The position numbers and the translations under genes are program-made. Shown piece by piece: positions 36,701-45,557 of a stretch of DNA of 64,000 nucleotides. This stretch comes from Cellulomonas xylanilytica. GTDB taxonomy: Bacteria > Actinomycetota > Actinomycetes > Actinomycetales > Cellulomonadaceae. The notes beneath the pieces were generated by a model. It was not told where the DNA came from, did not search any database, and saw only the letters and a program-made list of their open reading frames with translations. Location of the stretch: positions 186,001-250,000 of the forward strand of contig NZ_BJUB01000008.1 in NCBI RefSeq assembly GCF_007989805.1, written 5' to 3'. The first letter of the stretch is position 1, and every line of letters begins with the position of its first letter.

Positions 36701-39550
36701 GAGGTGAAGGTGGCCCACGGCCTTGGCTGGGCCGAGAACTACGGCGCCGACGGCGTCCGGGACGGGGCGAACATCCCGTTCTCCGCGCCCGGCGGCAAGG
36801 CCGTGACGTTCTCCTACGTCCTCGCGACGCACGTGCTCACCATCGAGGTGACGGACCCGCCGCTGCCCGGCACGGGCGAGGAGCGCGCGCACTGGATCGA
36901 CGCGAGCACGATCGCGTGGCCGGCCGCGTGGGCACCGACCCCGGCGACCAGCACGTTCGCCCTGCACGGCTCGCCGACCGGCGGGCTGTCGGTGGCGGAC
37001 CTCGGGGACGGCCCGGCGGTGCCGCTCACGTACGACCCGGCGGGGCTCACCGAGGCGCAGCTCGACCGCTTCCCGGCGCTCGCGGGCTACCTCGCCCTGC
37101 GGGTTCCGGACGGGACGCCGACCGCGGAGCTCCTGCGTGGTGCGCTCCTGGTCACGCAGGCCGCGGCCGACGGCACGTTCCAGGCGGCGACCGGCGTGCA
37201 GGTGCCGGGCGTGCTCGACGACCTCTACGCGGGCAAGGCCGCCGAGCGGCGCCTGGGTGCGACGTGGAAGAAGGGTGTCCCGTCCCTCGCGCTGTGGGCG
37301 CCGACTGCCCAGAAGGTCGACCTGCTGGTGGGTACCGACCAGCGCGTGGCGGCGAAGCGGCAGTCCGACGGCTCCTGGACGGTCGAGGGGAAGAGGTCCT
37401 GGGCCGGTGCGCAGTACCTCTGGGAGGTCACGGTGTACGCGCCGACCACCGACCAGGTCGAGGTCAACCGCGTCACCGACCCGTACTCGGTGGCGCTCAC
37501 GCTGAACTCGACGCACTCGGTGCTGGTGGACCTGGCCGACAAGGCGTTCCGCCCGCGCGAGTGGGAGAAGGCGAAGCAGCCGGTGGTGCGGCCCGTCGAC
37601 CAGACGATCTACGAGCTGCACGTGCGGGACTTCTCGATCAACGACGCCAAGGTCCCCGCGGCGAAGCGGGGGACGTACCTCGCGTTCGCCAGCAACGGCA
37701 ACGGCCGCGCGCACCTGCGGGACCTCGAGAAGGCGGGTCTGACCACGGTCCACCTGCTGCCGACGTTCGACATCGCCTCCATCCAGGAGGACAGGGCCCT
37801 GCAGGAGACCGCGGACTGCGACCTCGCGTCGTACGCACCGGACTCCGACCAGCAGCAGGCCTGCGTCACCGCGGTGGCCGACGCCGACGGCTTCAACTGG
37901 GGCTACGACCCGCTGCACTGGACGACCCCCGAGGGGTCGTACGCGGTGGACGCGGACGGCGGCACCCGCGTGGCCGAGTTCCGCACGATGGTCGGCGCGC
38001 TGCACGCGGACGGCCTGCAGGTGGTGCTGGACCAGGTGTTCAACCACACCACGGCCAGCGGCCAGTCCCCGCAATCGGTCCTGGACCGCGTGGTGCCCGG
38101 CTACTACCAGCGGCTGGACGCGGCCGGGAACGTCGAGACGTCGACCTGCTGCCAGAACATCGCCACGGAGCACACCATGGCGCAGAAGGCGATGGTCGAC
38201 TCGGTGGTGACGTGGGCCCGTGACTACAAGGTCGACGGGTTCCGGTTCGACCTCATGGGCCACCACTCGGTGGAGAACATGGAGGCCGTCCGGTCGGCTC
38301 TCGACAAGCTGACGCCGCGCAAGGACGGCGTGGACGGGTCACGGGTGTACCTCTACGGCGAGGGCTGGAACTTCGGCGAGGTCGCCGACAACCGGCTCTT
38401 CCGGCAGGCGACCCAGGGACAGCTGGGCGGGACGGGCATCGGCACGTTCTCCGACCGGCTGCGCGACGCCGTCCGCGGCGGTGGACCGTTCGACGAGAAC
38501 CCGCGCATCCAGGGCTTCGGCTCGGGCGGCGGCACCGACCCGAACGGCGACGCGATCAACGGCTCGGACGCCGACCAGCTGGCCCGGGCGGCGCACGACG
38601 CCGACCTGGTCCGCCTCGGCATGGCCGGCAACCTGCGCGACTACGCGTTCCTCACCAGTGCGGGCACCGTCCAGACGGGGGAGGAGCTCGACTACAACGG
38701 CCAGCCCGCCGGGTACGCCGACTCCCCGGAGGAGGTCATCACCTACGTCGACGCCCACGACAACGAGACGCTGTGGGACTCGCTCACGTACAAGCTGCCC
38801 ACGGACACCCCGATGGCGGACCGCGTGCGCATGAACACCGTCTCGCTGGCGACCACGGCCCTGGCCCAGACGCCGTCGTTCTGGCACGCGGGCGCGGACC
38901 TGCTGCGCAGCAAGTCGCTCGACCGCAACAGCTACAACTCGGGCGACTGGTTCAACCTGCTCGACCTGTCCGGCCAGGACAACGGCTTCGGCCGCGGTCT
39001 GCCGCCGGCGGCCGACAACGAGGCCAAGTGGTCGTTCCAGCAGCCGCTGCTGGCGGACCCGGCGCTCAAGCCGACCCCGGCGGACATCGCCACGGCGTCG
39101 AGGGCGGCGGACGACCTGCTGCGGCTGCGGTTCTCGACGCCGCTGTTCCGGCTCGGCTCCGCCGACCTCATCGAGCAGAAGGTCGCCTTCCCGGGCTCCG
39201 GCCCGGACGCCGACCCTGGCGTGGTCGTCATGACGATCGACGACGAGCCCGGGTTCGACCGGTCGTCGAAGCGCTGGGTCAAGGACGTCGACAAGAAGCT
39301 CGACGGCGTCCTGGTCGTGCTCAACGCGTCCGACGAGCCGACCACGCAGACGGTCACGTCGCTCGCCGGCCACCGCCTGTCCCTGTCGCCCGTGCAGGCG
39401 AAGGGGAGCGACCCGGTGGTCAAGGGCACGACGTGGGACAAGCGCACCGGCACGGTGACGGTCCCGCCGCGGACGGTCGCGGTGCTCGTGGAGGAGGCCG
39501 GCCGCGGGCACGGCGGCGGCTGGTGGCCCTGGTGGCCGAACCGCGGCTGA
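33764..39550 (+). CDS. Secreted bifunctional alpha-amylase/type I pullulanase
   Basis: This 1928-residue secreted enzyme for starch and pullulan begins with a signal peptide of about 43 residues ending near AAAA. A first starch-binding X25-type module follows (about 44-140). The alpha-amylase GH13 domain (about 160-640) has Asp421 (GFRIDTAKH), Glu455 (GEVYD) and Asp525 (NHD). A further spacer domain is followed by two more X25-type modules (about 831-925 and 929-1030). The pullulanase half has a CBM48-like region near 1161, FNWGYDP near 1376, Asp1496 (GFRFDLMGHH), Glu1533 (YGEGWN) and Asp1666 (AHDNE). All six catalytic acids are present, so both halves look active. No sortase motif is seen; the C-terminus is Gly/Trp-rich. 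GAAGGA lies six bases before the ATG. Confidence 0.95.
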   Translation: MSVADAPVRPLSRALSRGLAALTAAAVAGVGLVAAVGTSAAAADRTVALVGSLQSELGCADDWQPACAETELAPTGTAGVYSADFTVPAGTYEYKVAIDDSWDEAYGKDGGDANIPLVVAGPSSLRFTYDDTTHRIALTPLDLGGEYTAADDDLVATPVRDPGADEQFYFVMTDRFANGDPANDTGGLTGDRLVTGFDPTNKGFFEGGDLAGLHDRLDYIEGLGTTAIWLTPSFKNRPVQGAGADASAGYHGYWITDFTQIDPHLGTNAELEALIADAHARGIDVYFDIITNHTADVIDYAEGTYDYVSQATSPYTDAAGTVFDPATYAGTDTFPTLDPGTSFPYTPVIEPEDADVKAPGWLNDPTLYHNRGNSTYSGESTTYGDFSGLDDLMTENPAVVDGFVDVYNQWVDLGVDGFRIDTAKHVNFEFWEKFTTGVRDHAAAIGNDDFFMFGEVYDADPVKLAPYLRDSDMNAVLDFTFQLAASNYAKGFSAGGLSALYAGDDRYTTPTTNAQALPTFLGNHDMGRIGYFVKDADDPEQRSALAHSLMYLTRGQPVVYYGDEQGFAGTGGDKDARQSLFATQVSEYANQNLLDGTPAGSVDRYDTDSALYDHIAELAALRNAHPALRTGAQIERYADGGIYAFSRVDAQEKVEHLVATNNGTAPATVTIDTLTPGATFAPLYGTATAVTAAADGTVSVTVPALGAIVLQAGTTVGAPATAGDLTLTAPAPGAGLTGDVAVTADVPDDVWSQTSFAYRVLGDDGWTPLGTSETTSPRVFHTIDGLPDGAVVEYRAVTVDAAGNKSAASTYGGVGGAIDGVVDPGPDPGEDLFVTVPGSHNAAMGCPGDWQPDCAKAQLTKRTDGIYAGTFTLPAGSYEYKVAVGGSWDENYGAGGAPGGANLTYTTATAGPVTFYYDPTTHYVTSSAQGPILTVPGSSNSELGCSGDWMPDCLKSWLQDPDGDGTYTFTAPDLPEGAYEVKVAHGLGWAENYGADGVRDGANIPFSAPGGKAVTFSYVLATHVLTIEVTDPPLPGTGEERAHWIDASTIAWPAAWAPTPATSTFALHGSPTGGLSVADLGDGPAVPLTYDPAGLTEAQLDRFPALAGYLALRVPDGTPTAELLRGALLVTQAAADGTFQAATGVQVPGVLDDLYAGKAAERRLGATWKKGVPSLALWAPTAQKVDLLVGTDQRVAAKRQSDGSWTVEGKRSWAGAQYLWEVTVYAPTTDQVEVNRVTDPYSVALTLNSTHSVLVDLADKAFRPREWEKAKQPVVRPVDQTIYELHVRDFSINDAKVPAAKRGTYLAFASNGNGRAHLRDLEKAGLTTVHLLPTFDIASIQEDRALQETADCDLASYAPDSDQQQACVTAVADADGFNWGYDPLHWTTPEGSYAVDADGGTRVAEFRTMVGALHADGLQVVLDQVFNHTTASGQSPQSVLDRVVPGYYQRLDAAGNVETSTCCQNIATEHTMAQKAMVDSVVTWARDYKVDGFRFDLMGHHSVENMEAVRSALDKLTPRKDGVDGSRVYLYGEGWNFGEVADNRLFRQATQGQLGGTGIGTFSDRLRDAVRGGGPFDENPRIQGFGSGGGTDPNGDAINGSDADQLARAAHDADLVRLGMAGNLRDYAFLTSAGTVQTGEELDYNGQPAGYADSPEEVITYVDAHDNETLWDSLTYKLPTDTPMADRVRMNTVSLATTALAQTPSFWHAGADLLRSKSLDRNSYNSGDWFNLLDLSGQDNGFGRGLPPAADNEAKWSFQQPLLADPALKPTPADIATASRAADDLLRLRFSTPLFRLGSADLIEQKVAFPGSGPDADPGVVVMTIDDEPGFDRSSKRWVKDVDKKLDGVLVVLNASDEPTTQTVTSLAGHRLSLSPVQAKGSDPVVKGTTWDKRTGTVTVPPRTVAVLVEEAGRGHGGGWWPWWPNRG

Positions 39551-39569
39551 GGCGCTGAGGGCAGGACAG

Positions 39570-39609
39570 CCGAAGGGCCCGCGACCAGTGACTGTCGCGG
39601 GCCCTTCGG
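39570..39609. terminator. Bidirectional terminator between amylopullulanase and CUT1 operon
   Basis: A perfect 16-bp stem (39570-39585 with 39594-39609) and 8-nt loop lies between convergent genes. Confidence 0.85.
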
Positions 39610-39653
39610 TGGGTGCCGGGTTGCGGAGACCGCGGCTGGTCGTGCCAGGGGCG

Positions 39654-40550
39654 TCAGCCCTTGACCGACCCGGACATGAGGCCGCCGATGAAGTACTTCC
39701 CGAGCAGGATGTACACCAGCAGCGTGGGCAGCGACGCGAGCAGGGCGCCCGCCATCGAGATGCCGTAGTTGGTGAGCAGGGCACCGTTGGCCAGGTTGTT
39801 CAGCGCCAGGGTGACGGGGCCGTTCTGGCTGGAGGAGAAGAACACCGCGAAGAGGAAGTCGTTCCACGCCGAGGTGAACTGCCAGATGAGCACGACGACG
39901 AAGCTGGGGATCGAGATCGGCAGGACGACGGACCAGTAGGTCCGCAGCATCCCGGCACCGTCGACGCGGGCGGCCTCGACCAGCTCCTCGGGGATGGACA
40001 TGTAGTAGTTGCGGAAGATCAGCGTCGTGATCGGCAGGCCGTAGATCACGTGCAGGATGATCAGCGACGGGACGCCCGAGGGGATGCCGGCGCCCAGCAT
40101 GAGCTGCAGCAGCGGGATCATCACGGCCTGGTACGGGATGAACATCCCGAACAGGATCAGGGTGAAGACGATGTCCGCACCCTTGAAGCGCCAGCGCGCC
40201 AGCACGAACCCGTTCATCGAGCCGAGGAACGACGAGATGATCGCGGCCGGGATGACCATCTGGAACGTGCGCCACAGCGACGGCGACAGCGCCTGCCACG
40301 CGCCGGTCCAGTTCTCCGTGGTCCAGATCTGCGGCAGGTTCCACGCGCGTGCGGGGGAGGCGTCGCCCTGGCCCTTGAAGCTGGTGACGATCAGGACGTA
40401 GACCGGGATCAGCACGAGCAGCGTGAAGAAGATGAGCAGCGCGTACTTGGCGGTGCGTCCCTTGGAGAACCGGCTGTTCTTCTTCGACGGCTCGATGCTC
40501 AGGGGGGTGCCGAGGGGAGCGGTGAACTCCGCGGGCGTGACGACGGTCAT
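39654..40550 (-). CDS. Carbohydrate ABC permease, CUT1 family (MalG-like)
   Basis: This 298-residue inner-membrane permease has about six spans and the EAA coupling motif EELVEAARVDGAGMLRTYWSVVLPISIPS. The N-terminal 40 residues are cytoplasmic. The ATG overlaps the stop of the other permease by one base. It forms the channel with that subunit and is the last gene of a three-gene importer operon that lacks an ATPase gene. Confidence 0.92.
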   Translation of the reverse strand: MTVVTPAEFTAPLGTPLSIEPSKKNSRFSKGRTAKYALLIFFTLLVLIPVYVLIVTSFKGQGDASPARAWNLPQIWTTENWTGAWQALSPSLWRTFQMVIPAAIISSFLGSMNGFVLARWRFKGADIVFTLILFGMFIPYQAVMIPLLQLMLGAGIPSGVPSLIILHVIYGLPITTLIFRNYYMSIPEELVEAARVDGAGMLRTYWSVVLPISIPSFVVVLIWQFTSAWNDFLFAVFFSSSQNGPVTLALNNLANGALLTNYGISMAGALLASLPTLLVYILLGKYFIGGLMSGSVKG

Positions 40551-41452
40551 CAGTGCTTCTCCGTCCGGTTGAGGTGCACCAGGTACGGGACGATCAGGAT
40601 CGCGACGATGACGAGCAGGATCACGCCCACGGCGGCTGCGTTGGAGTAGTCGAAGCTCGACTTGAAGACGTACATGTCGATGGCCGGGACCTTGGTCTGG
40701 TAGTTCGCCGGCTTCGAGATCGACATGATCAGGTCGAACGCCTTGAGCGACATGTGGCCGACGATGATCACCGCGGACAGCGCGACGGGGCTCAGCTGCG
40801 GGAAGATCACGTGGCGGTACATCTGCCAGGTGGACGAGCCGTCCATCTTCGCCGCCTCGCGCAGCTCCTCGGGGACGCCCCGGAAGCCCGCCAGGAACAG
40901 GGCCATGACGTAGCCGGACAGCTGCCAGATGGCGGGGATCGCGATGGCGGCGATGCCGACGTCGACGTTGTTCCACCAGTTGTTCTGCAGGAACGGCAAC
41001 CCGATCATCTGGAACAGCCGGTTGAGGCCCGACGCGTTCTCACCCTGGTTGGAGTTCAGCAGCCAGCGCCACACGACACCCGACGCGACGAACGACACGG
41101 CCATCGGGAACAGGTAGATCGAGCGGAAGACGCCCTCGAACCGCACGGGCCGGTCGAGCAGCCACGCCCAGAGGAACCCGAAGATCATGGTGCCGGCGAG
41201 GAAGACGACGGTGTAGATGACGAGGTTCTTCAGCGAGTGCTGGAACTCCTCGGACCCGAACAGGTCGATGTAGTTCTGGAACCACACGAAGCTGACCGGG
41301 GCGCGCCCGGTCGTCTGGGCGGCGGTGTGCACGTCCTGCCCGGACGTCTTCGCGTTGATCGCGAGGAGTCCGTAGACGAACACCGCGAGCAGGATCAAGG
41401 ACGGCGAGATGAGCAGGAGGGGCGGGCCCCACCGGCGGATCTGTCGGGGCAC
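40550..41452 (-). CDS. Carbohydrate ABC permease, CUT1 family (MalF-like)
   Basis: This 300-residue permease has the EAA loop EELREAAKMDGSSTWQMYRHVIFPQLSPV and an extended extracytoplasmic loop after the first helix (NAKTSGQDVHTAAQTTG...). The start is GTG with AGGAGG six bases upstream. It is the MalF-type partner of the downstream permease. Confidence 0.92.
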   Translation of the reverse strand: MPRQIRRWGPPLLLISPSLILLAVFVYGLLAINAKTSGQDVHTAAQTTGRAPVSFVWFQNYIDLFGSEEFQHSLKNLVIYTVVFLAGTMIFGFLWAWLLDRPVRFEGVFRSIYLFPMAVSFVASGVVWRWLLNSNQGENASGLNRLFQMIGLPFLQNNWWNNVDVGIAAIAIPAIWQLSGYVMALFLAGFRGVPEELREAAKMDGSSTWQMYRHVIFPQLSPVALSAVIIVGHMSLKAFDLIMSISKPANYQTKVPAIDMYVFKSSFDYSNAAAVGVILLVIVAILIVPYLVHLNRTEKH

Positions 41453-41541
41453 GAGTGCCTCCTGAGGTCGTGACGAGCGTGCGGACGGGTCGGGCGGTCA
41501 GGGAGCGACCGACCCGGGGCGTGCGGTGGTGGCGGCATGCG

Positions 41542-41583
41542 GTCCCGCCCCGGCCCTGGCGGGTGCCAGGGCCGGGACGGGAC
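41542..41583 (-). promoter_or_regulatory. Intra-operon stem-loop after the binding-protein gene
   Basis: Arms of 19 bp (41542-41560 with 41565-41583, one mismatch) form a very stable hairpin in the 151-bp gap between the binding-protein stop and the first permease. Such hairpins typically stop most transcripts or protect the upstream mRNA, giving an excess of binding protein over permease. Confidence 0.75.
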
Positions 41584-41603
41584 CGGTGACGCGGTGAGCC
41601 GGA

Positions 41604-42902
41604 TCAGCTCGCGTTGGCCTCGGCGGCCGCGACGAGGTCGGCCTGGAAGCCGGCGAGGTCGCCGCCACCGGTGGTGAACTTGCTGGTGGCGTCGGAGATC
41701 GCGTTGGACCAGGCGACCGGGGCGGCCGCGCCGTGCGCGAGCGAGGACACGATCGTGTCCTGACCGAAGGAGGTCATCGCGGACTGCTGGTACTCCGAGA
41801 AGTCCTCGGGCTTGGCGTCGTTGCGGGCGGGGATGGAGCCCTTCGCCTTGTTGAACGCGACCTGGCCCTCGAGCGACCCGACCGTCTTCAGCCACGCCTT
41901 GGCGCCCTCGGGGTGCGGCGCACCCACGGGGAGCGTGAAGGAGTCGGCGAGGAAGTCGAACACGCCGTCGGTGCCGGGGACCGGCATGTAGACGTAGTCG
42001 GCCGGAGCCTTCTTGCCGGCCTCCTCGAACGCCGCCACGGCCCAGTCGCCCATGACGTTGAACGCCGCGTTGCCGTCGATGACCTGCTGGGTCGCGTCGG
42101 GCCAGTCGAGGCCGTCACGGTCCGTGTTGGTGTAGCTGATGAGCTTCTCGAAGTCCGCGAGAGCGTCGGTGACCTCGGAGCTGGCCCAGTCGGTCGACCC
42201 GTCCCAGAGGCCGTTGTAGCCCTCGGCGCCGAGGTCGGCGAGCAGGATGGTCTCGAGCAGGTTGACCTGGGTCCACGTGGTCGCCAGCGAGAGCGGCGTG
42301 CGGCCGGTCTTCTCCTTGACGGCGTCGAGCGCGACGAACCAGTCGTCGATCGTCTCGTACTTCGCGGCCGGGTCGAGGCCCGAGTCCGTGAGGAGCTGGG
42401 TGTTGGCCCAGACGACGTTCGCGCGGTGGATGTTCGACGGGATCGAGTAGATCTTGCCGTCGACCGTGAGGCGCTCGACCAGGTCGGCCGGGAACGTGTC
42501 GCGCAGACCGAACTCGTCGTACAGGTCGGAGACGTCGTCGACCTGGCCGGCGTTGATGTAGTCGGTCAGCTCCGCGCCCGCGTGGGCCTGGAACGTGTCC
42601 GGCGGGTCGTTGGCCTGCAGCCGGGACTGGAGCAGGTCCTTGGCCGCGGAGCCTGCGCCACCGGCGACGGCGCCGTTGATGAACTCGACGTCGGGGTTCT
42701 GGGTGTCGAACACGCCGACGAGAGCGTCGAGACCGAGCTTCTCGGAGCCGCTGGCCCACCAGGTGAAGACCTCCACCTCGTCGCTGCTGCCCGTGCCGCC
42801 GGACTCGTTGTCGCCTGCGTCGCCGGAGCTGCACGCAGCCAGCGCGAGGCTGGCGACGGCGAGACCTGCGGCCATGGCGGTGAACTTGCGTGCGTTACGC
42901 AT
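41604..42902 (-). CDS. Sugar ABC substrate-binding lipoprotein (glucose/mannose-type candidate)
   Basis: This 432-residue type 1 extracellular solute-binding lipoprotein has signal and lipobox LALAACSS, then EVEVFTWWASGSEKLGLDALVGVFDTQNPDVEFINGAVAGGAGSAAKDLLQSRLQANDPPDTFQAHAGAEL. This opening closely resembles glucose/mannose-binding proteins of bacteria such as Thermus. The specificity is inferred from resemblance. AGGAG is well placed before the ATG. The operon is transcribed away from the ROK repressor. Confidence 0.88.
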   Translation of the reverse strand: MRNARKFTAMAAGLAVASLALAACSSGDAGDNESGGTGSSDEVEVFTWWASGSEKLGLDALVGVFDTQNPDVEFINGAVAGGAGSAAKDLLQSRLQANDPPDTFQAHAGAELTDYINAGQVDDVSDLYDEFGLRDTFPADLVERLTVDGKIYSIPSNIHRANVVWANTQLLTDSGLDPAAKYETIDDWFVALDAVKEKTGRTPLSLATTWTQVNLLETILLADLGAEGYNGLWDGSTDWASSEVTDALADFEKLISYTNTDRDGLDWPDATQQVIDGNAAFNVMGDWAVAAFEEAGKKAPADYVYMPVPGTDGVFDFLADSFTLPVGAPHPEGAKAWLKTVGSLEGQVAFNKAKGSIPARNDAKPEDFSEYQQSAMTSFGQDTIVSSLAHGAAAPVAWSNAISDATSKFTTGGGDLAGFQADLVAAAEANAS

Positions 42903-43050
42903 GTGACTCCTACGCCTTCGTTGCCGTGGATATGGATGTCTGGCCGGGGTGGAGCACCCGCGGCCGGGGTGTGCTCGCCCGGAGGTACGGGAGCACCGTC
43001 CGGACGATCGGTCGGAGGCTCTGCTGTGCGCCTCGCCCGATCCGGGTCAC

Positions 43051-43079
43051 ATCTCATCGGCCGTCGTGGTTGAAGTCAA
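43051..43079 (-). promoter_or_regulatory. Sigma-70-type promoter of the CUT1 operon with embedded palindrome
   Basis: On the minus strand TTGACT (43079-43074) and TGAGAT (43056-43051) are separated by exactly 17 bases. The -35 box is part of a 10-bp palindrome (TTGAAGTCAA, 43070-43079), a possible operator. The transcript would have a leader of about 140 bases containing an inverted repeat (42952-42957 with 42971-42976). The rest of the 397-bp gap (42903-43299) shows no gene. Confidence 0.6.
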
Positions 43080-43287
43080 GAAATGAACGCATGAGTCACC
43101 AAATCGTGATCTGACCTTCACCCTTCGTAGGCGATCCGGTCCCCGAGGTGCCCTGAGATGCCGCTTCCGGGGTATTCGTCCGACGTCGCCGCAGGCCAGA
43201 ACGGTCTCGGGGGCACCGTCGCGACACCGACCGCCCGCTCGACAGGCGCCGCCGCGGGGTCGGGTCGGGGCCGCCTCGAGGCCTGTG

Positions 43288-43293
43288 TATCCT
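43288..43293 (+). promoter_or_regulatory. -10 box of a leaderless ROK transcript
   Basis: TATCCT ends six bases before the GTG of the ROK gene, and no ribosome site is present. This fits the leaderless pattern seen for other GTG genes in this window. Confidence 0.5.
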
Positions 43294-43299
43294 TCGCGC

Positions 43300-44484
43300 G
43301 TGGGCAATGACCGGGTCACCCCGGGCTCTCAGACTTCACTGCGTGAAGCCAACCGGGCGCGGATCGTCAGCGCCGTCCAGCAGCGTGGGTCGCTCACGCA
43401 GGTCGAGCTGGCCGGCGTCACCGGCCTGTCCCCGGCCACTGTGTCCAACATCGTCAAGGAGCTGACCTCCGCCGGCGTCCTGCACACCGCGCCCACCTCC
43501 CGCAGCGGTCGCCGCGCCCAGCAGGTGACGCTCGCGCGCAACCTCGGCCTCGTCGCGGGCATGCACTTCGGCACCCGCTCCCTGCGGGTCGCCCTGTCCG
43601 ACGTCGCCCACCGCATCGTCGCCGAGCAGCGCATGCCGCTGCCCCCCGACCACCGCGCCGACCAGGGGCTCGAGCGGGCGGCGCTGCTGCTGACCGAGAT
43701 GGTGGACTCCGTCGACGCCGGCCTGTCCGAGGTGCTGGCCGTCGGTGTCGGCGTCCCGGCCCCCGTCGACGTGCGCACCGGACAGCTGTCCTCGCTCGGC
43801 ATGCTGCGCGGCTGGGACGGCGCGGCCGTCCCGCAGCTGCTCGGCGAGCGGCTCGGTCTGCCCGTCTACGTCGACAACGACGCCAACCTCGGTGCGCTCG
43901 CGGAGGTCCGCCTCGGTGCCGCCCGCGGCAAGCAGCACGTCGTGTACGTGCGGGCGTCCCACGGCGTCGGCGGCGGCCTGGTGCTCGGCGGCGAGGTGTT
44001 CCGCGGCCGCGTCGGCGCGGCGGGGGAGATCGGGCACACGACGATCGACGACCAGGGGCCCATCTGCCGCTGCGGGAACCGCGGCTGCCTGGAGATGTAC
44101 GTCGGCGCACCCGTCCTGCTCGACATGCTGCGGCCGAGCCACGGCAACCTCACCCTCCGCGACGTCATCGCCCGCGCCGCCACCGGGGACACCGGGTGCC
44201 GGCGGGTCATCGCCGACGCGGGGCACCACCTCGGCGTGGCCGCGGCCGGCGTGTGCAACCTGTTCGACCCCGAGCTGCTGGTGGTCGGCGGAGAGCTCGC
44301 CGACGCGGGGGAGATGCTGCTGGAGCCCCTGCGCGCGGCGCTCACCCAGCGCACGATCCCGAGCACCGCCGGGCCCGTCCCCGTGGTCGGCGCGGAGCTC
44401 GGTGCCGCGGCCGAGGTGCGCGGCGCGCTCGCCGTCGCGCTCGACACGGTCACGATCGCCGGCGCCGGGGCGGTGGTCGTATGA
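43300..44484 (+). CDS. ROK family transcriptional repressor
   Basis: This 394-residue regulator joins an N-terminal winged helix-turn-helix (REANRARIVSAVQQRGSLTQVELAGVTGLSPATVSNIVKELTSAGVL) to a ROK sugar-kinase-like domain with VGVGVPAPVD, VDNDANLGALAEVRLGA, GEIGHTTID and the zinc site CRCGNRGCLEMY. It represses sugar genes and releases DNA on binding a sugar. The stop overlaps the start of the next gene (ATGA), so it leads the CUT2 importer operon. The GTG at 43300 is preferred over one further upstream because of the adjacent -10 box. Confidence 0.92.
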   Translation: MGNDRVTPGSQTSLREANRARIVSAVQQRGSLTQVELAGVTGLSPATVSNIVKELTSAGVLHTAPTSRSGRRAQQVTLARNLGLVAGMHFGTRSLRVALSDVAHRIVAEQRMPLPPDHRADQGLERAALLLTEMVDSVDAGLSEVLAVGVGVPAPVDVRTGQLSSLGMLRGWDGAAVPQLLGERLGLPVYVDNDANLGALAEVRLGAARGKQHVVYVRASHGVGGGLVLGGEVFRGRVGAAGEIGHTTIDDQGPICRCGNRGCLEMYVGAPVLLDMLRPSHGNLTLRDVIARAATGDTGCRRVIADAGHHLGVAAAGVCNLFDPELLVVGGELADAGEMLLEPLRAALTQRTIPSTAGPVPVVGAELGAAAEVRGALAVALDTVTIAGAGAVVV

Positions 44485-45557
44485 GAAGGACCCTGCTGGC
44501 GGCGCTCGCGGTCCTGCTCGCCGTGGGCGGCTGTGCGGCTGCGCCGACGAGCCCCGCACCCTCGGACCAGGTCATCGCGCTGCTGTTGCCCGAGTCCAAG
44601 ACGGCAAGGTACGAGGCCGTGGACCGCCCCCAGTTCGAGAAGGTGGTCGACGACCGCTGTCCCGACTGCACCGTGATCTACGCCAACGCGAACCAGGACG
44701 CCGCCGCGCAGCAGCAGCAGGCGGAGTCTGCGCTCACGCAGGGCGCCGGCGTCCTCGTGCTCGACGCGGTCGACACCGCGGCGGCCGTGAGCATCGTCGG
44801 GCAGGCGCACCGCCGTGGCGTCCCCGTGATCGCCTACGACCGGTTCATCGAGGACGCCGACCTCGACTACTACGTCTCGTTCGACAGCCGCCGGATCGGC
44901 CGCCTGCAGGGCGACGCGCTCGTGCGGGAGCTCGTCGCTGCCCGGACCGGCCCCGACGACCCCCCGCAGGGCGTGCTCCTGGTGAACGGGTCGGCCACCG
45001 ACCCGAACTCCGCGGCGCTCGAGGCCGGGGTCGCGGACGCCTTCGAGGGCGCCCCGATCGAGGTGCTGGCCGCGTACGACACCCCCGACTGGAGCCCCGA
45101 CAAGGCGCAGGAGTGGGTGACCGGCCAGCTCACCCAGTACTCGGGGCTGGTCGACGCCGTCTACGCCGCCAACGACGGCACCGCCGGTGGCGCGATCTCC
45201 GCGATGAAGGCTGCCGGGCTCGACCCCGTCCCGCCCGTCACCGGGCAGGACGCCGAGCTCGCGGCGATCCAGCGGATCGTCACCGGGGACCAGTCGATGA
45301 CCGTCTACAAGGCGATCAGCGAGCAGGCGCGCACCGCCGCCGAGCTCGCCGTGCGCGTGCTGCGCGGTGAGGTGCCCGTCACCACCGCCCGCGTGCAGGG
45401 CGTCCCGGCGTTGCTGCTCAGCCCCGTGCCCGTGACCCTGGACAACGTCCGCCGCGTCATCGTCGACGGCGGCGTCTACACCACCGAGGAGATCTGCGTG
45501 GAGCCCTACACCGACGCCTGCGCCGCCGCGGGCCTGCTCGACGGGGGGGCGTCATGA
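44481..45557 (+). CDS. Sugar ABC substrate-binding lipoprotein, XylF-like
   Basis: This 358-residue periplasmic-binding protein of the CUT2 (ribose/xylose) type has an N-terminal signal with lipobox AVGGCAAAP, then VIALLLPESKTARYEAVDRPQFEKVV, VLDAVDTAAAVSIVGQAHRRGVPVIAYDRFI and VYAANDGTAGGAISAMKAAGL. These match xylose-binding XylF. The sugar identity is inferred. It is coupled by ATGA overlaps to the repressor before it and the ATPase after it. Confidence 0.88.
   Translation: MRRTLLAALAVLLAVGGCAAAPTSPAPSDQVIALLLPESKTARYEAVDRPQFEKVVDDRCPDCTVIYANANQDAAAQQQQAESALTQGAGVLVLDAVDTAAAVSIVGQAHRRGVPVIAYDRFIEDADLDYYVSFDSRRIGRLQGDALVRELVAARTGPDDPPQGVLLVNGSATDPNSAALEAGVADAFEGAPIEVLAAYDTPDWSPDKAQEWVTGQLTQYSGLVDAVYAANDGTAGGAISAMKAAGLDPVPPVTGQDAELAAIQRIVTGDQSMTVYKAISEQARTAAELAVRVLRGEVPVTTARVQGVPALLLSPVPVTLDNVRRVIVDGGVYTTEEICVEPYTDACAAAGLLDGGAS

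Noticed and set aside
42903..43299. A gene in the 397-bp gap between the sugar-binding protein and the ROK repressor
   Set aside because: Open frames here have no ribosome site or family resemblance; the gap holds a good promoter, a palindrome and a long leader.
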